Assembly: GCA_026874595.1 (NCBI GenBank)
Contig: CM049309.1
Coordinates: 10,009,076-10,073,075 of the forward strand
Length of the DNA: 64,000 bases
Source: Sipunculus nudus
Taxonomy: Eukaryota; Annelida; Sipuncula; Golfingiida; Sipunculidae
Reading direction: 5' to 3'
Part shown: positions 45,375 through 56,568 of the stretch, piece by piece
How the letters are laid out: every line of letters starts with the position of its first letter
How positions within the stretch are numbered: the first letter of the stretch is position 1
Made by a program: the position numbers and the translations under genes
Notes under the pieces: generated by a model
Told to the model about the DNA's origin: nothing
Seen by the model: the letters and a program-made list of their open reading frames with translations, nothing else
Database searches by the model: none

Positions 45375-47055
45375 TTCAACATTTCCATACCAGGTGGCGC
45401 TTGAAACAAAGGTGCTTGAAGGAGTGTCCACCAATTATTACTTTTTTTTTAATTGCTCCAGTTCATCTGCTTTTTGACCTTTCACCTGGTCATGACCCCA
45501 TTAAACTTTCAACCTAATCAGTGTTTACTGAAAAAATGTGAATATTTGCATGTTATTTCTGGATACATTATCATGGAAATTTTCTTAAGATTTTGGATTT
45601 ACTTTAAGACTAAGCCACTGTGATGACTTAGTAACAAAATGTAACAAGTTCTTAGGTTAAATCAAAGCTTGTTTATTCAGGGGTATTTTGCTAAATGCTC
45701 AGTAACAGATTTGAATTGATGTAGGTCTGCTAGGGTTTCACATTTTTGAGATGATTGGGGCATAATAAGACCTTGATACAGTTTGCTATACTGCTCAGAT
45801 TATCAGGGCTTTCAGGAACATTGGGTTAGTCTATGACACTATAAATCTCACTTTGACACTCAGTCCTGCTGGGCTGACTGGACATGCAAAATTTCTGGCT
45901 CTTGTGGCAGTCACTAACTATTGTCAACTACCTCAAAAACTAGCAAATATTGAAAACATGGTGCTGACAACTATCCTTTACATTTCACATTGTTTAAATA
46001 ATCTTATGATGACACAATATAAGATGATGTGAAAATTATGTAAAATTAAAAAAATTCAGTTTCACACAACCATTTAATTATTGACACAGATCACCCATCC
46101 CATTTGGACTCTCAAAACTTGCATGTGACATGCCAAAATTTTGTCCTGAGCATCAGTGTTCCTGTTGAAAGCCCTGGATAATAATATTTTTGCATTTCTA
46201 ATATCCAGTAATAACGTTGTTATGGTATGAAATGCAATCATCACTTAGAAAATATGAATATATGGAAATAACTGTTAGAATACGAAGCAAATAAAATTTG
46301 CACAAACTTGTACAGGTAAGTTTTAAATGTAAATACTCATGTTTATCTTGTATATATTATATATATCTTGTAAATTGGCATGTTTCTTTCTGGGATTATA
46401 TGTGAAGCATAGATCAGCTGATTTTATATGTTCAGAATATGAATGATGTGTAGTTAAGAATATATGAGATTCAGTGATAAGTTTAAGGCAGGCCTTGATA
46501 ATGTATGTAGTTCAGCTTAGTAAACATTCATTATAGAGTTTGTATAAAAAGAATAAATAAGATACCAAGTTTTCATTGAAATACATGTTTTTCAACCAAA
46601 TTATTTCAAATCTTGCAACTATGTTTCTGTTAATTAGACCACTTTAATTAGGGACATTTTTTATGTTAAACAAAAACCATGAAAGGAATCATGAGTGCTT
46701 TTATATACCCCTCATGTCTATATAAGTCTCATACAGGTATTTATGTGGAATCCTTAGCAGTAAAGGTTTAATATAAAATTACTTTTAATTACCTAAAAAG
46801 AAATTTTGAATGACAGTGTTTATAGTCACAAGTTAATTGTGGCTTCATAGGCATTAAATTTTTATATTCCACAACTTAAAAATCCACAATCCCTTTTATT
46901 CAGTGTCTCCTAAAATGCCTGGTACTCAGATGCTATGCTTTTGGGATTGTATCATTAAGTAATGACAGGTGTTTTATTCAACCTGTTAAGTCATGAAATT
47001 TAACAACAGAACTAACTTCCTAAAATGCAGTCTGCTGGAATAAGTGGGATGAGGA
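45375..47055 (+). other. DEPDC1 3' UTR and downstream region
   Basis: AT-rich sequence after the TAG. AATAAA candidates lie at 46290-46295 and ~46549. Which one serves DEPDC1 cannot be decided from sequence. Confidence 0.5.
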
Positions 47056-47199
47056 TGTCAGCTAGTGGCAGGGGAATGCTGGGATAATACAAATAGTACT
47101 GCCATCTAGTGGAGGAGGAATGCTTGGATATGATATACTGCACTGCCATCTAGTGGTGGGAAAGTGCTTGGATAAGCTGTTACATTGCCACCAAGTGAC
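47056..47199. repeat. 44-bp minisatellite with CTCF-like cores
   Basis: Units start at 47056, 47100, 47144 and 47186 (spacing 44, 44, 42) and share TGCCATCTAGTGG then GAATGCTTGGATA. Two units give a perfect CCACTAGATGGCA on the minus strand (47112-47100 and 47156-47144). Confidence 0.85.
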
Positions 47200-48180
47200 T
47201 CAACACTTTACTATTCCACACAAGTGCTTGATCCGTAATTTTAAGGTGTTCAGTGCTGTTTTTATACATTTGTACATTTATTATGACAACTAACACTAGT
47301 CCTTATTGAACAGGAGGCAGTATCATGTTCTTTGAACAAATCTGTTGTATCAAAGTGGCTAGTTATTAAATTTAAAACTGTTTTAATAGTATTATTAAGT
47401 TAATGAATGATCTCATAAAGTGCTTAGACTTAAGTGTTCAAGGTAGTCATCTGATGTTGTACAACTCATATTAAGCGAGTTCAGTCAGATTCTTTTCAAG
47501 AGTGAATTCTGTTTTACTCTTTATATTTCTTATTTTGAATCTGGCATTATTGTTCATGAACATATACTGATGTTAACTTATCAAGTTTGTATCATTGTTC
47601 AATATTTCTTTGTTCACACAAGTCTCCATTTTACCAGAAGCTGGCTAGCCTTTTTATCCACTGATGGAAGTTATGCTGTTGATAATGTGAAAACACCAAA
47701 TTGACTGATATCATTTTGTATACTTTAATCTTTCTACATTGTAAAGAGGCCAAAATAACTTGGTGCTGGCTGCAAGGAATCTTTTCATATTAGATTATTA
47801 AATCTTGATGATTAAAAAAATGCAAACTTTGAATTATATGTTCAGTTTATATATGCCAATTTGGTGGTCATTATTTCCTATGTACAACTTCATATTGTGA
47901 AAGAAAAGAATATTATGAAAGTTTTATTAAAATGACTTGAAAGTTGTAACATTTAAGGTGATGATGCCAGAAAGGATAAGGAAAAATTTATTTTTACTCT
48001 TAAATCTGCAAGTTATAAATGCTGTTCATGATTTTCACTTAGAGGGGAGTAGGATTTTGTTAAACTAACCTTGAATCACATTTTTTTTGGCACTGCAGTT
48101 GTAACAATAAGCTGGTGTTTCATATGGATGACAGGGTTTAAATATGACTTGACAGATATAAATACAGATTCTTCAAATAA

Positions 48181-48251
48181 ATGCAAATATAAATGCAAAT
48201 GTGATCAAGTTTGATCAAATGCACATGCCAAATCAGTTATCAAATGCAAAT
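48181..48251 (+). promoter_or_regulatory. Three octamer motifs in 71 bp
   Basis: ATGCAAAT, the POU-factor octamer, occurs at 48181, 48193 and 48244 inside a run of ATGCA-rich sequence. It may be simple-sequence drift. Confidence 0.3.
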
Positions 48252-48432
48252 GCAGTTACAAACGCAGTTGAAATTGACATTTTTTTAGCCACCTGATTTA
48301 AGTATATGTGTGTATATTGTAATAAATATTAAAACTTAAGTCATTGGGGGTGCCAGAACCATTCATGGTAGAATAATATTTTTTTGATAATTACAAAATT
48401 TTTAATGAACCTTTGTTTTATTTAATATAACA

Positions 48433-48725
48433 TTGTAACCTGTGCAATAAAACCACCAGTGAGGTTGTCTTAATTCACAGGTGACAGGTTGTGGGACAGG
48501 TCATCCAGTGTGAAAGCTTTCAGTTCGCCCAAGAGTGGTCTTAACAGACAGGTGGTCTAAACAGACAGTTGGTCTTATAGACAGGTGGTCTTATAGACAG
48601 GTGGTGTTATTAGACAGGTGGTCTTAACAGACTGGTGGTCTTAACAGACTGGTGGTCTTATAGACAGGTGGTCTTATAAGACAGGTGGTCTTATAGACAG
48701 GTGGTCTCTTAGACAGGTACCACTG
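48433..48725. mobile_element. TIR-family element expanded by a ~17-bp minisatellite
   Basis: The left part (TGTAACCTGTGCAATAAAAC) and right part (GACAGGTACCACTGAA) match the TACAGTG family. Between 48538 and 48718, GGTGGTCTTATAGACA-like units occur about ten times. Confidence 0.7.
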
Positions 48726-50592
48726 AATTTAATATTCTGAGATTTGAGCTCAGAAGTACATTTTTTCACCCCTGCATTACATGCTATAGTTTTGTATTTT
48801 GAAATATGAGATTCAAATACAAATGCATAGGAATCCAACAGATTGTAATGATTTTAGTTGTTTAGTTTGGTTTAATTATGGCAAGGCTGTATAGTAAAAG
48901 CTTAATGGTAAATGGATTATTTTCCAAAACTTTTACACCTTTTGAAAAATACTGTGGGACAAATATTTCATACTTTTCTTGGGAAAGCTTTTAACCCATG
49001 TGCATATATATGCATAGATAAAAAACTAAAAAACCTGTGTGCACAGATACATGTTTACCTGCACCGGTGTGTGGTTTGACAGTGGATCTGACAAGCTTTT
49101 CTCAGAGAAAATGCTGGGCGGAGGCATTTATTGGAGAATACCTCCATTCCCTGGGTGTGAAAATCATCCAGTGGAGATTTGTAGGCACATGCGCATAAAC
49201 AATGATGGAAACGTGGGTTTTACACAGAAATTTTGAGCAATTTTTCATGTACTTATGCAGTATATATGCACACATGGGTTTTAATTGATACAAATTTCTG
49301 AGAATTACCATGGTGGTGGTTCCTATTAGGACCACTGCCAGGTGTCACCACCAGTTTGTACAATCAACAATTGCCAATACATGTATTTCTTGATTCTGAC
49401 TTCCAGAATTGATTCTTAATTCTAGATGTTATATTTTCATGGGAATATTAGGTGAACTACACAGAGAATTATACTATATATGAAATAAATAATGAAATAA
49501 ATATATAGTATACTAAATATAGTATACTATATATGGAATAAATAGAAAGTCTTGAGGATTATACAGTTTGGTTTGTATTTTGTTGTATTTGTATGTGTAT
49601 ATTTATGGAACTTATATATGTAGCTATGCAGTACAATCCATGAATGTGCTGCATGTGCAGTTTTAGTCAAATTTATGTTCATGTGTTATGTACATAGATT
49701 ATTAAATATCAATATATTAAACTAGTTTAGGTTTTTGATTGTTATATACTGGTATATATTACAACCCATTGTAAACAGATATTTAATTATCAATCAACTG
49801 ATGGAACTTATTTTTGTGTTACATGTCCAATACGTTCAGCTCTTTCACTCTCTGCAGTTTGTAGATCTGTTAAAGATGAAATAGTTATACCTTTTTTTGT
49901 ACTACTCTCTTTGTACATTATCATCTCTTAAAGTACAGCTAATATAAGCAATAACAAGCTAAGCTCAAACATGTTTAAATTGTTGAAAGGGGCTTAAAAT
50001 TTCACTAAAAAACATTTATAGACAATATTATAAAAGAGATTATAATACACAAAGCTTCCCTGAAGCTTAAAATAGAGAAAGGTGCACTTTGATTTCACTC
50101 TATAAATTTATTACAAAATAGGTTTCACAGGTATTTAGTAAATACAACTAATGCACCAGTTTAGGAATTCCCTTTTCAGAAGTGTTAAGAAAAAAGCAGA
50201 TCGGATTTAACAGTTAAAGAGAAGATTGTACAAAACCTGGAATGACCCCCATATTATTTTGTAAAGTATGGTTTGTCTTTGCTGATGTGAGTGTACAGTT
50301 TTATCAATTTACTGAAACTGAGTTCACTTAATTTGTTAAGGACCATCTTAATAAATAAAATCAGCGATACAATTCCTTTAAAATTATCTTGGAAGTTATG
50401 GGAAAAAAATAATTTATATTATTTGAAATATCAGGCTATATATTGGCTTAAAAATGGTTTGCTCTCAGGGGCAAAAGTTTCTAGAACTCTTGAGATAAGA
50501 ATCTGATGTTCTGTTCATGAACAACCATAAATATATCACACATAGTTAGAATTCCATTATCCATTTTAAGATGTCAAGATCATCTGACCTTG

Positions 50593-50973
50593 TTAAAATG
50601 GTTTTAATTGTACCGTCTTACAAGTCAGCAGTGACACATTTGAAAATATTTTATTATGTGATGGTATATTTATATATAATAAAGTTTTAAAATTATCTTG
50701 GCTGTTGTCTTGTAGAGGTAGCTCTGACTTGGACGCTGATCCATTTTTACTTGACACAATAACACCAGTTGCTTTTGATATAACTTTAATCCAAGAAATA
50801 TTCACATCATGTAATCTTTTATCTGCAACTATACATTTATGATTAGTTCTCCATCCTGACAGTTTTCCTAATCTCTGAGAACCTGTTTTAACAGACCTCC
50901 ACCAGAGGTCTCTTGCAACACTAGATTCACTATTGACACAGCTGGATAATGGCTTTTGCTTGAGTTTTCTTTG
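50593..50973 (-). CDS. Candidate exon B of an unidentified gene
   Basis: An open frame of 126 codons ends at TAA (50595-50593). It opens after ACAGTAG, with a pyrimidine-rich stretch (CTTTATTTTCTCACACAG) just upstream, so it looks like a last exon entered from a splice acceptor. The peptide has balanced composition: basic and polar, with DLWWRSVKTGSQRLGKLSGW, HDVNISWIKVISKATGVIVS and SASKSELPLQDNSQDN. I do not recognise the family. In most of this AT-rich intergenic DNA such a long, complex open frame is unusual, but no homology supports it. It could also be a decayed gene. Confidence 0.35.
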   Translation of the reverse strand, partial: QRKLKQKPLSSCVNSESSVARDLWWRSVKTGSQRLGKLSGWRTNHKCIVADKRLHDVNISWIKVISKATGVIVSSKNGSASKSELPLQDNSQDNFKTLLYINIPSHNKIFSNVSLLTCKTVQLKPF

Positions 50974-51268
50974 CTACTGTGTGAGAAAATAAAGGGCAGC
51001 AGGCGTGGATTTGACTCCCCAAGGCTGTGGTGGCAAAGTTTAGTGGTTGTCTAATTTAGTTACAAAAGTCACCACTAGATGGTAGCAACTACCATGTGGA
51101 CCTGGCCTTGAAATATTCCTCATTGAGTGGAACAGATTTCTTTCATTTCTCACTGGTGCAAACTTTTAGCTTTGTTCTTACAAATATGGGACCTGATACA
51201 AAGTGATAAAACAGGAGACTCTGCACAGCATAAAAACTCTGGCGCAGGTGATGGAAAGTCCTGGTCAC

Positions 51269-51397
51269 CTCAAGTCTTATACCCTGTACAACTTTAATTG
51301 ATTCTGTTTTCAATGCACGGAGTGTTCCAATGCAGTCCAAAGTGTTTTCAAGTATTTTGGGCAGATAATTTGCTTGAACACCAAAATCATTACTCTT
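51269..51397 (-). CDS. Candidate exon A of the same unidentified gene
   Basis: 43 codons read KSNDFGVQANYLPKILENTL then DCIGTLRALKTESIKVVQGI and RLE. They lie between a possible acceptor (GAGTAG) and a possible donor (GAG|GTGACC), both phase 0, which would splice in frame to 50973-50593 across a 295-bp intron. The composition suggests a helical protein. Upstream exons were not found. The splice sites are my choice among several. Confidence 0.3.
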
Positions 51398-51679
51398 CTA
51401 CTCAGCAGAAATCATAAAAGATTCCCTGCCATTCAGATGATCCTAGTACACATGAGTGCATAAAACACTAAGAAAATATTTTCAGCCTGCACACTATGGT
51501 CAAAAACTGATTTAAGATTAAAGCATACCAGGCAAAAAAAAGACGGATTCTTGGGCACTTTTAAAAACAAGTGTGGGATAGCAAATGTTTTAAACCTTTC
51601 ATTACAATTTTTTAAAAATTCATATAACTAGGTAAAAGCAAGTCTTGAAAGAAGTGTCCTTGTAGCTACTGAAAAAAAA

Positions 51680-52030
51680 ATGTTGATGTTGGAGTCGAAA
51701 TGGATAGGCACTGTGCCTGAAAACCAACCTTTGATGTGGAAGTGAAACTTGGTGGGCTATGTGCCCAAGAAACCAACCTTTGTGGGAGTCAAAATTGGTG
51801 AGCACTGTGACTGAGAAACTAACCTTTGTGGGAGTCAAACTTTGTGGGCACTATCCATGAGAAACTAACCTCTGTGAGAGTCTAACTTGGAGGGCACTGT
51901 GCCTGAGAAACCAAACTTTGATGTGGGAGTCAAGGTTTAGGGGCACTGTGCCTGAGAAAACCAACCTTTGATGTGGGAGTCAAAGTTTGGGGGCATAGTG
52001 CCTGAGAAACCAATCTTTGATGTGGAAGTA
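51680..52030. repeat. Minisatellite, about 50-60-bp unit
   Basis: About six units contain GAGAAACCAACCTTTGATG, TGGGAGTCAAA and GGGCACTGTGCCT, with varying spacing. Confidence 0.85.
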
Positions 52031-52642
52031 AATATTTTTCAAATTTTGGTCTATCTAGCATTTTTGTCTCTTCTATTAAAGACTTCATTGGAAACCCAGA
52101 ACTACATTCTAATTTGAGTCACTATCTTTTTTCTAACTACCAATCTTGAACCATAGGTATTTCAGCTTGTGGATGTAGACTCTTTGTTTTATTTATTCCC
52201 TCAAATATAGCGTAAAATATTCTATGATAACAAGCTAGTACACTAGTTCTTATTTGCATAACTACAAATGTAAATGCATACATGTCAGCAATGAAAGACT
52301 ACAAATTGAGCAACTATATTTTCCCCAACATGAAAATCTTCAACAATTTATTAATTTTGCATAATATGAAATAATGACTCAAAATTATCTGTATATATTA
52401 CCAAGCACACATTGTTAAATTCTTAAAGATAACCTTTCTGATTAATGTTTTACATGAGAAACATACAAAATACACAAAATAACCTCTACAACCTGCATTT
52501 TATGACATAAATTACCTTTCATATTTTTTAATTTAACATCTGCTTAATCCTCTTCCATTTGTATTACATGTACAATTTTTGCACAGGTGATGAAGTATAC
52601 ATATACAGTGAAGCCTGTGTTATATGACCACCTGTGGGATTG

Positions 52643-53182
52643 CAGGCCTGCCAAATCACACTTTTTTAAAAGAGATGCTCTTTTTTTAGGATTTCCTGAA
52701 AATTTCGCTAATTACTCTTTTTTTTCAGCAGCACTTTTTCTCTTCTTTTTTTTTCATGACAGAATTCTGATATATACTTTTTCTCTCCTGCTTTAACAGT
52801 CCAGTTGGTACAAGTGGGACATTTCTCATTTTTGGTGTGGAAATGTCTAGCATGTGTCACAGCATGTCTAAAATATCCTTATCTTCATGTATTTGGATGT
52901 GTGCAATGTATATTTCTGACTTTAGGAATGATATGTATGTGTGTGTGGTATATATATATATACACACACACACACATACATATATATATATATCTATATA
53001 TATATACACACATATATATACAATTGTGCTATGCGATTTTTATTCAGTCTGTGATAACAAAAAAAACGGAGAATTGATGCTAATTTAACTCATTTTTTTC
53101 CACTCTTTATTTCAAAGATGTCTGCTCTTTTTTTCCCAGAGCACTTGCCCTTTATTTTTGTAATTTACCTTTGGCAGGCCTG
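52643..53182. mobile_element. 540-bp element with perfect 13-bp TIRs, nested
   Basis: CAGGCCTGCCAAA at 52643 and its exact inverse TTTGGCAGGCCTG ending at 53182. The flanks GATTG and GACTG could be a 5-bp target duplication with one change. It holds a TA/CA microsatellite at 52934-53021. A partial relative is at 22715-22845. Confidence 0.8.
52934..53021. repeat. TA/CA compound microsatellite
   Basis: Runs of TATATA, CACACA and TATATA inside the nested element. Open frames read through it are artefacts. Confidence 0.9.
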
Positions 53183-53591
53183 GACTGACCAAAAGTAGTC
53201 TTAATTCACAGGTAGTCTTTTTAAACAGGTCAGTTATAACCAGTGTGAAAGCTTCTGGTACACCTAAGGGTGGTCTTAATAGGGAGGTGGTCTTATAAGA
53301 TAGTGGCCTTTTAGACAGGTTCCACTGTAGTATGTTTTTAATATGCTTTATGTAGACATTTTCCTGTCATTTCTTTATACTTTCTAATATATCCATGTTT
53401 TCTATTTATTAATTAGCATGCCTCTAATGACACACAATTTCACAATAAGATACTTCACTCATAATACCATGGACGATATGATACATATAGGTAGTACCAT
53501 AGTTTAGATTTCAGGTAATTTCTCTTCAATGTTCAAGTTTACTGTACTGTTACTTCTTCACTTCATGTACACCCTTGCAGCAGTGGTTATT

Positions 53592-54006
53592 CACTGCAGT
53601 CGTCGAAAATATCCTTTCCTGTACCTGCTGCTTTGTATGGCAAGCTAGGTTCTCTGGGCTTGAACACCAGGGTGCACACAGAATTGAAACAGACAACTGA
53701 AAGCATGGTTTTGCTTGCATGCACCCAGCCCAAATTTTAAACATGTGACACCCACTCTTGCTGGTTTGATTACACCAAGACACAAGCTCTCATTGGTCTG
53801 ATTCTTGGCTTTACACCAGAATGGTGGTTAACAGACTAATGAGAGTGGTTGTCACATGTTTAAATTTTGGGCTGGATGCACAATGCAATGCCATGCTTCC
53901 AGTGGTCTGATTACAATTCTGTGCACACTCTGGTGTTCCAGCCCAGAGAAAATTACCAAATAAAGCAGTGGTTAGATGTAAGGATGTCTTGGACGACTGC
54001 AGAGTG
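53592..54006. mobile_element. ~415-bp fold-back element with long inverted arms
   Basis: Arms of roughly 170 bp are inverted copies around a ~75-bp centre. Outer ends: CACTGCAGTCGTC against GACGACTGCAGAGTG. Inner parts: GCACCCAGCCCAAATTTTAA and ACATGTGACA against TGTCACATGTTTAAATTTTG and GGCTGGATGCA. Arm identity looks high apart from small indels. No coding capacity. Confidence 0.85.
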
Positions 54007-55507
54007 AGGAGCATATGCTGCGTTAAGAGCATATGCTTCATGAATAATGGAACAGTACAATTTGTTTGATCCTGAAATGGGTCAATAAACCAGATTAACT
54101 GAATTGTGGTCAATCAAGTTTCCCATTAAATGCCCTGGTCTACTCATTATTAAATATTGGAGGTTACTAGTTATATGTAAAACTATATGTCAACAGTCAT
54201 ATATTTTCAGGTCTGCTCACTATTAATATTGGAGGAAACTAGTTATATGTCGGACTATTTGTGATAGAACTGATATACTGTCAAGGTATCAATACAGTTA
54301 CATGTGCAGATACCAATACCATATTTGACCTTGTATCGTGATGGATCAGCACACCTGCTAATCATTACAGCCCATTTTTGCACAGATGATGTCATATACA
54401 AATACTTTAAAATATAGTACATTATGTAAGCATTTACCCTATCATGTCTACATACTTTCTATATAATATCCATATTTTCTATATAATATCAAGACCTTTC
54501 AAACATTCTGATTGGTCATTTTGCCTTATTAATAGTGTATAAAATAAATTAAGATATCCTTCAATGAAACAGCTGGAGATCATGTCTCTTTGGTCATTTA
54601 GCCATACCCAAAAAAGTATTAAAAATATCCCATAGCTACCTTAGTTAAATCTTACCTTAGATCAAATTTTGCACTAAATAAAATACAGCACATGCTACGA
54701 TTCAACACAATTTGTAAAACACTTAATACAATACCCGGTACATCTTGAGGCCCTAAACTCAAATACAAAAGGCAGTGGTCCATAAAAATACATGAAAAAC
54801 AACTTTTTTTCATATTAAAGCTTCATCTAGCATATGCTGATTGGAAAAACCTCCATATCTTTATCTCTATCTCCATAATTTGTGCATTACTGTCTGTGAT
54901 TTGGTGTTCCACCCTGTAAGGTGGCATGTCTTATAAGTAGCATTCCAATGAATGTTCTCGGAGCTAAGTATGAACAAGTTTACAAGTTCCTTGGTATGAA
55001 TGTCTTGTAGGTAATGAGTTATGCTGTACTTAATATTCAGCATAAAAGGACACCTGTCTGAACTTGTATGACCAGTTTATATTCACTCAAATGTGACGTC
55101 CACCTTACAACATATTACCACATGATGTCGTCCTATTAACATTAGGTCTGTTAACTAAAAGCATACAATTATGTTGAATACTTTACAGGATAATTCTTCA
55201 CTCAATACTGGCATCTATGATTTGTGCATCTTGTAAATTTATCAAGTCAGCTAAACGAATAACAATTTTTCAAAGTCCAAATGTGACTGTACAAAACATT
55301 ACATGAAATACAATAAATAGGTGTTCTTTGATACTGATGTGACACAAAGTCACACAGTGCTTTGCTGCATTCAAACAACATAAATTTATTGCTTTTCAAA
55401 TCAAATAAAACATAACTCGTCACCAACATATAATTACAAACTAGTAGCAAGAATACAGGCCAAAAAAATTATCTCTGACATTAATGTTTACATGAATTAC
55501 ATGAATA
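54007..55507. other. Intergenic stretch
   Basis: AT-rich DNA between the fold-back element and the POMGNT1 3' side. A small local duplication (GGAGG..ACTAGTTATATGT, ~54165 and ~54235) is the only structure seen. Confidence 0.5.
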
Positions 55508-55593
55508 TACAGTGAAACCTGTGATATGAGACCACCCATGGGACTGGTCAAAAGGGTCTAAATAGGTGGTCTTATAAGACAGGTTCTTCTGTA
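55508..55593. mobile_element. 86-bp TIR element (TACAGTGAAACCTG family)
   Basis: TACAGTGAAACCTGTGATAT at the left and ATAAGACAGGTTCTTCTGTA at the right are inverted matches. It is the shortest and cleanest copy of the family here. Confidence 0.8.
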
Positions 55594-56501
55594 TACATCA
55601 TGTAACTTTCACCTTTAAACCACCAAGCCATTTTCTACTTGTAATTGGCACAGTGTTAACTCACAGCTTACAGATTTATAGATTACCTTGATGCAGAATA
55701 AGCTACCTTAATCAGTTAAATCAATAATTTAATTATTTTATATTTATTCATTAATTATGTTTCAGTGTTGCTCAAAAATCTAGATAAATATTCACTTAAT
55801 TATAACATCTGGAAATGATAATTGTATTTGTGATAGAAGCTGCCTTTCAGAAACTCATAACTTAAGCTCCCAAGCAAATAAATATATTAATATCTGGGTT
55901 CTTAAATTAACCTTTATAAATACAGCATTTAGTAAAATTCTGTTGTAAAACCAACAGGGAAACTATAGTGGTAATCAAAGCAGACAATCAGTAGGCAGGG
56001 TAGGCTCTACCATTGTTATGCAGCAGTCATGCTACATTCGCTCTAGTTTCCCTTCACTCAGTCACTGCTTTCTACAGAACTATTTGAGCACTGGGTATTG
56101 CCACCAGGGAAGTTGGCACAGGGCCAAGAATATTCCTCCAATTATAGGAATATTTTTTTCAAATGAGTCAAACCTGTGATACCAAGTACCTATTGGAAGC
56201 CTGTGGAAGAGTTCTAGAATGAATGTAGTGTGACCAATACACAAGTGACAGTCCACTCTCTTCTGAATTTTATAAGATAATCATTCTATCAAAATCAAAC
56301 CACCAAATAACTAAAGTATGATCCTGTGTGCATGACTGTGTGTTTGATCCCTTGCCTCTTCATTTTTACAACAGAAAAGACTAGCTCATATTTTTTATAG
56401 CTAAGTTTGATCTATTTCTTAACGTGTGTGTTGTGTGTGTGTATGCTTAGCCCTGGTGAATGTATTACACTGTACAAAAGTCAGTGATGACATGTTCATG
56501 G

Positions 56502-56568
56502 CTATGATTGACCAGGCTTCTCTGTCTGGGCTAAATATATTGGGGTCACTCCAGCTGGCATATACTTC
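56502..56568 (-). CDS. POMGNT1: POMGNT1-like last coding exon
   Basis: One base completes Ser, then [20 protein letters not shown], a final Ser and TAG at 56504-56502. The acceptor is [16 protein letters not shown] matches human VTPIFL near the C-terminus. A longer open frame through the same exon (ending near 56419) is not the coding frame. Confidence 0.92.

Larger units (their letters stand above)
52604..53329. mobile_element. TACAGTG-family TIR element, interrupted
   Basis: Left end TACAGTGAAGCCTGTGTTAT, right end GACAGGTTCCACTGTA. The middle is split by another element at 52643-53182. Without it the element would be ~186 bp. Confidence 0.75.

Noticed and set aside
52805-53088. Two overlapping open frames of 83-90 codons
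   Set aside because: They read through a TA/CA microsatellite inside a nested transposon.
53550-54113. Minus-strand open frames of 77 and 100 codons
   Set aside because: They lie in the two inverted arms of the fold-back element and have no coding features.
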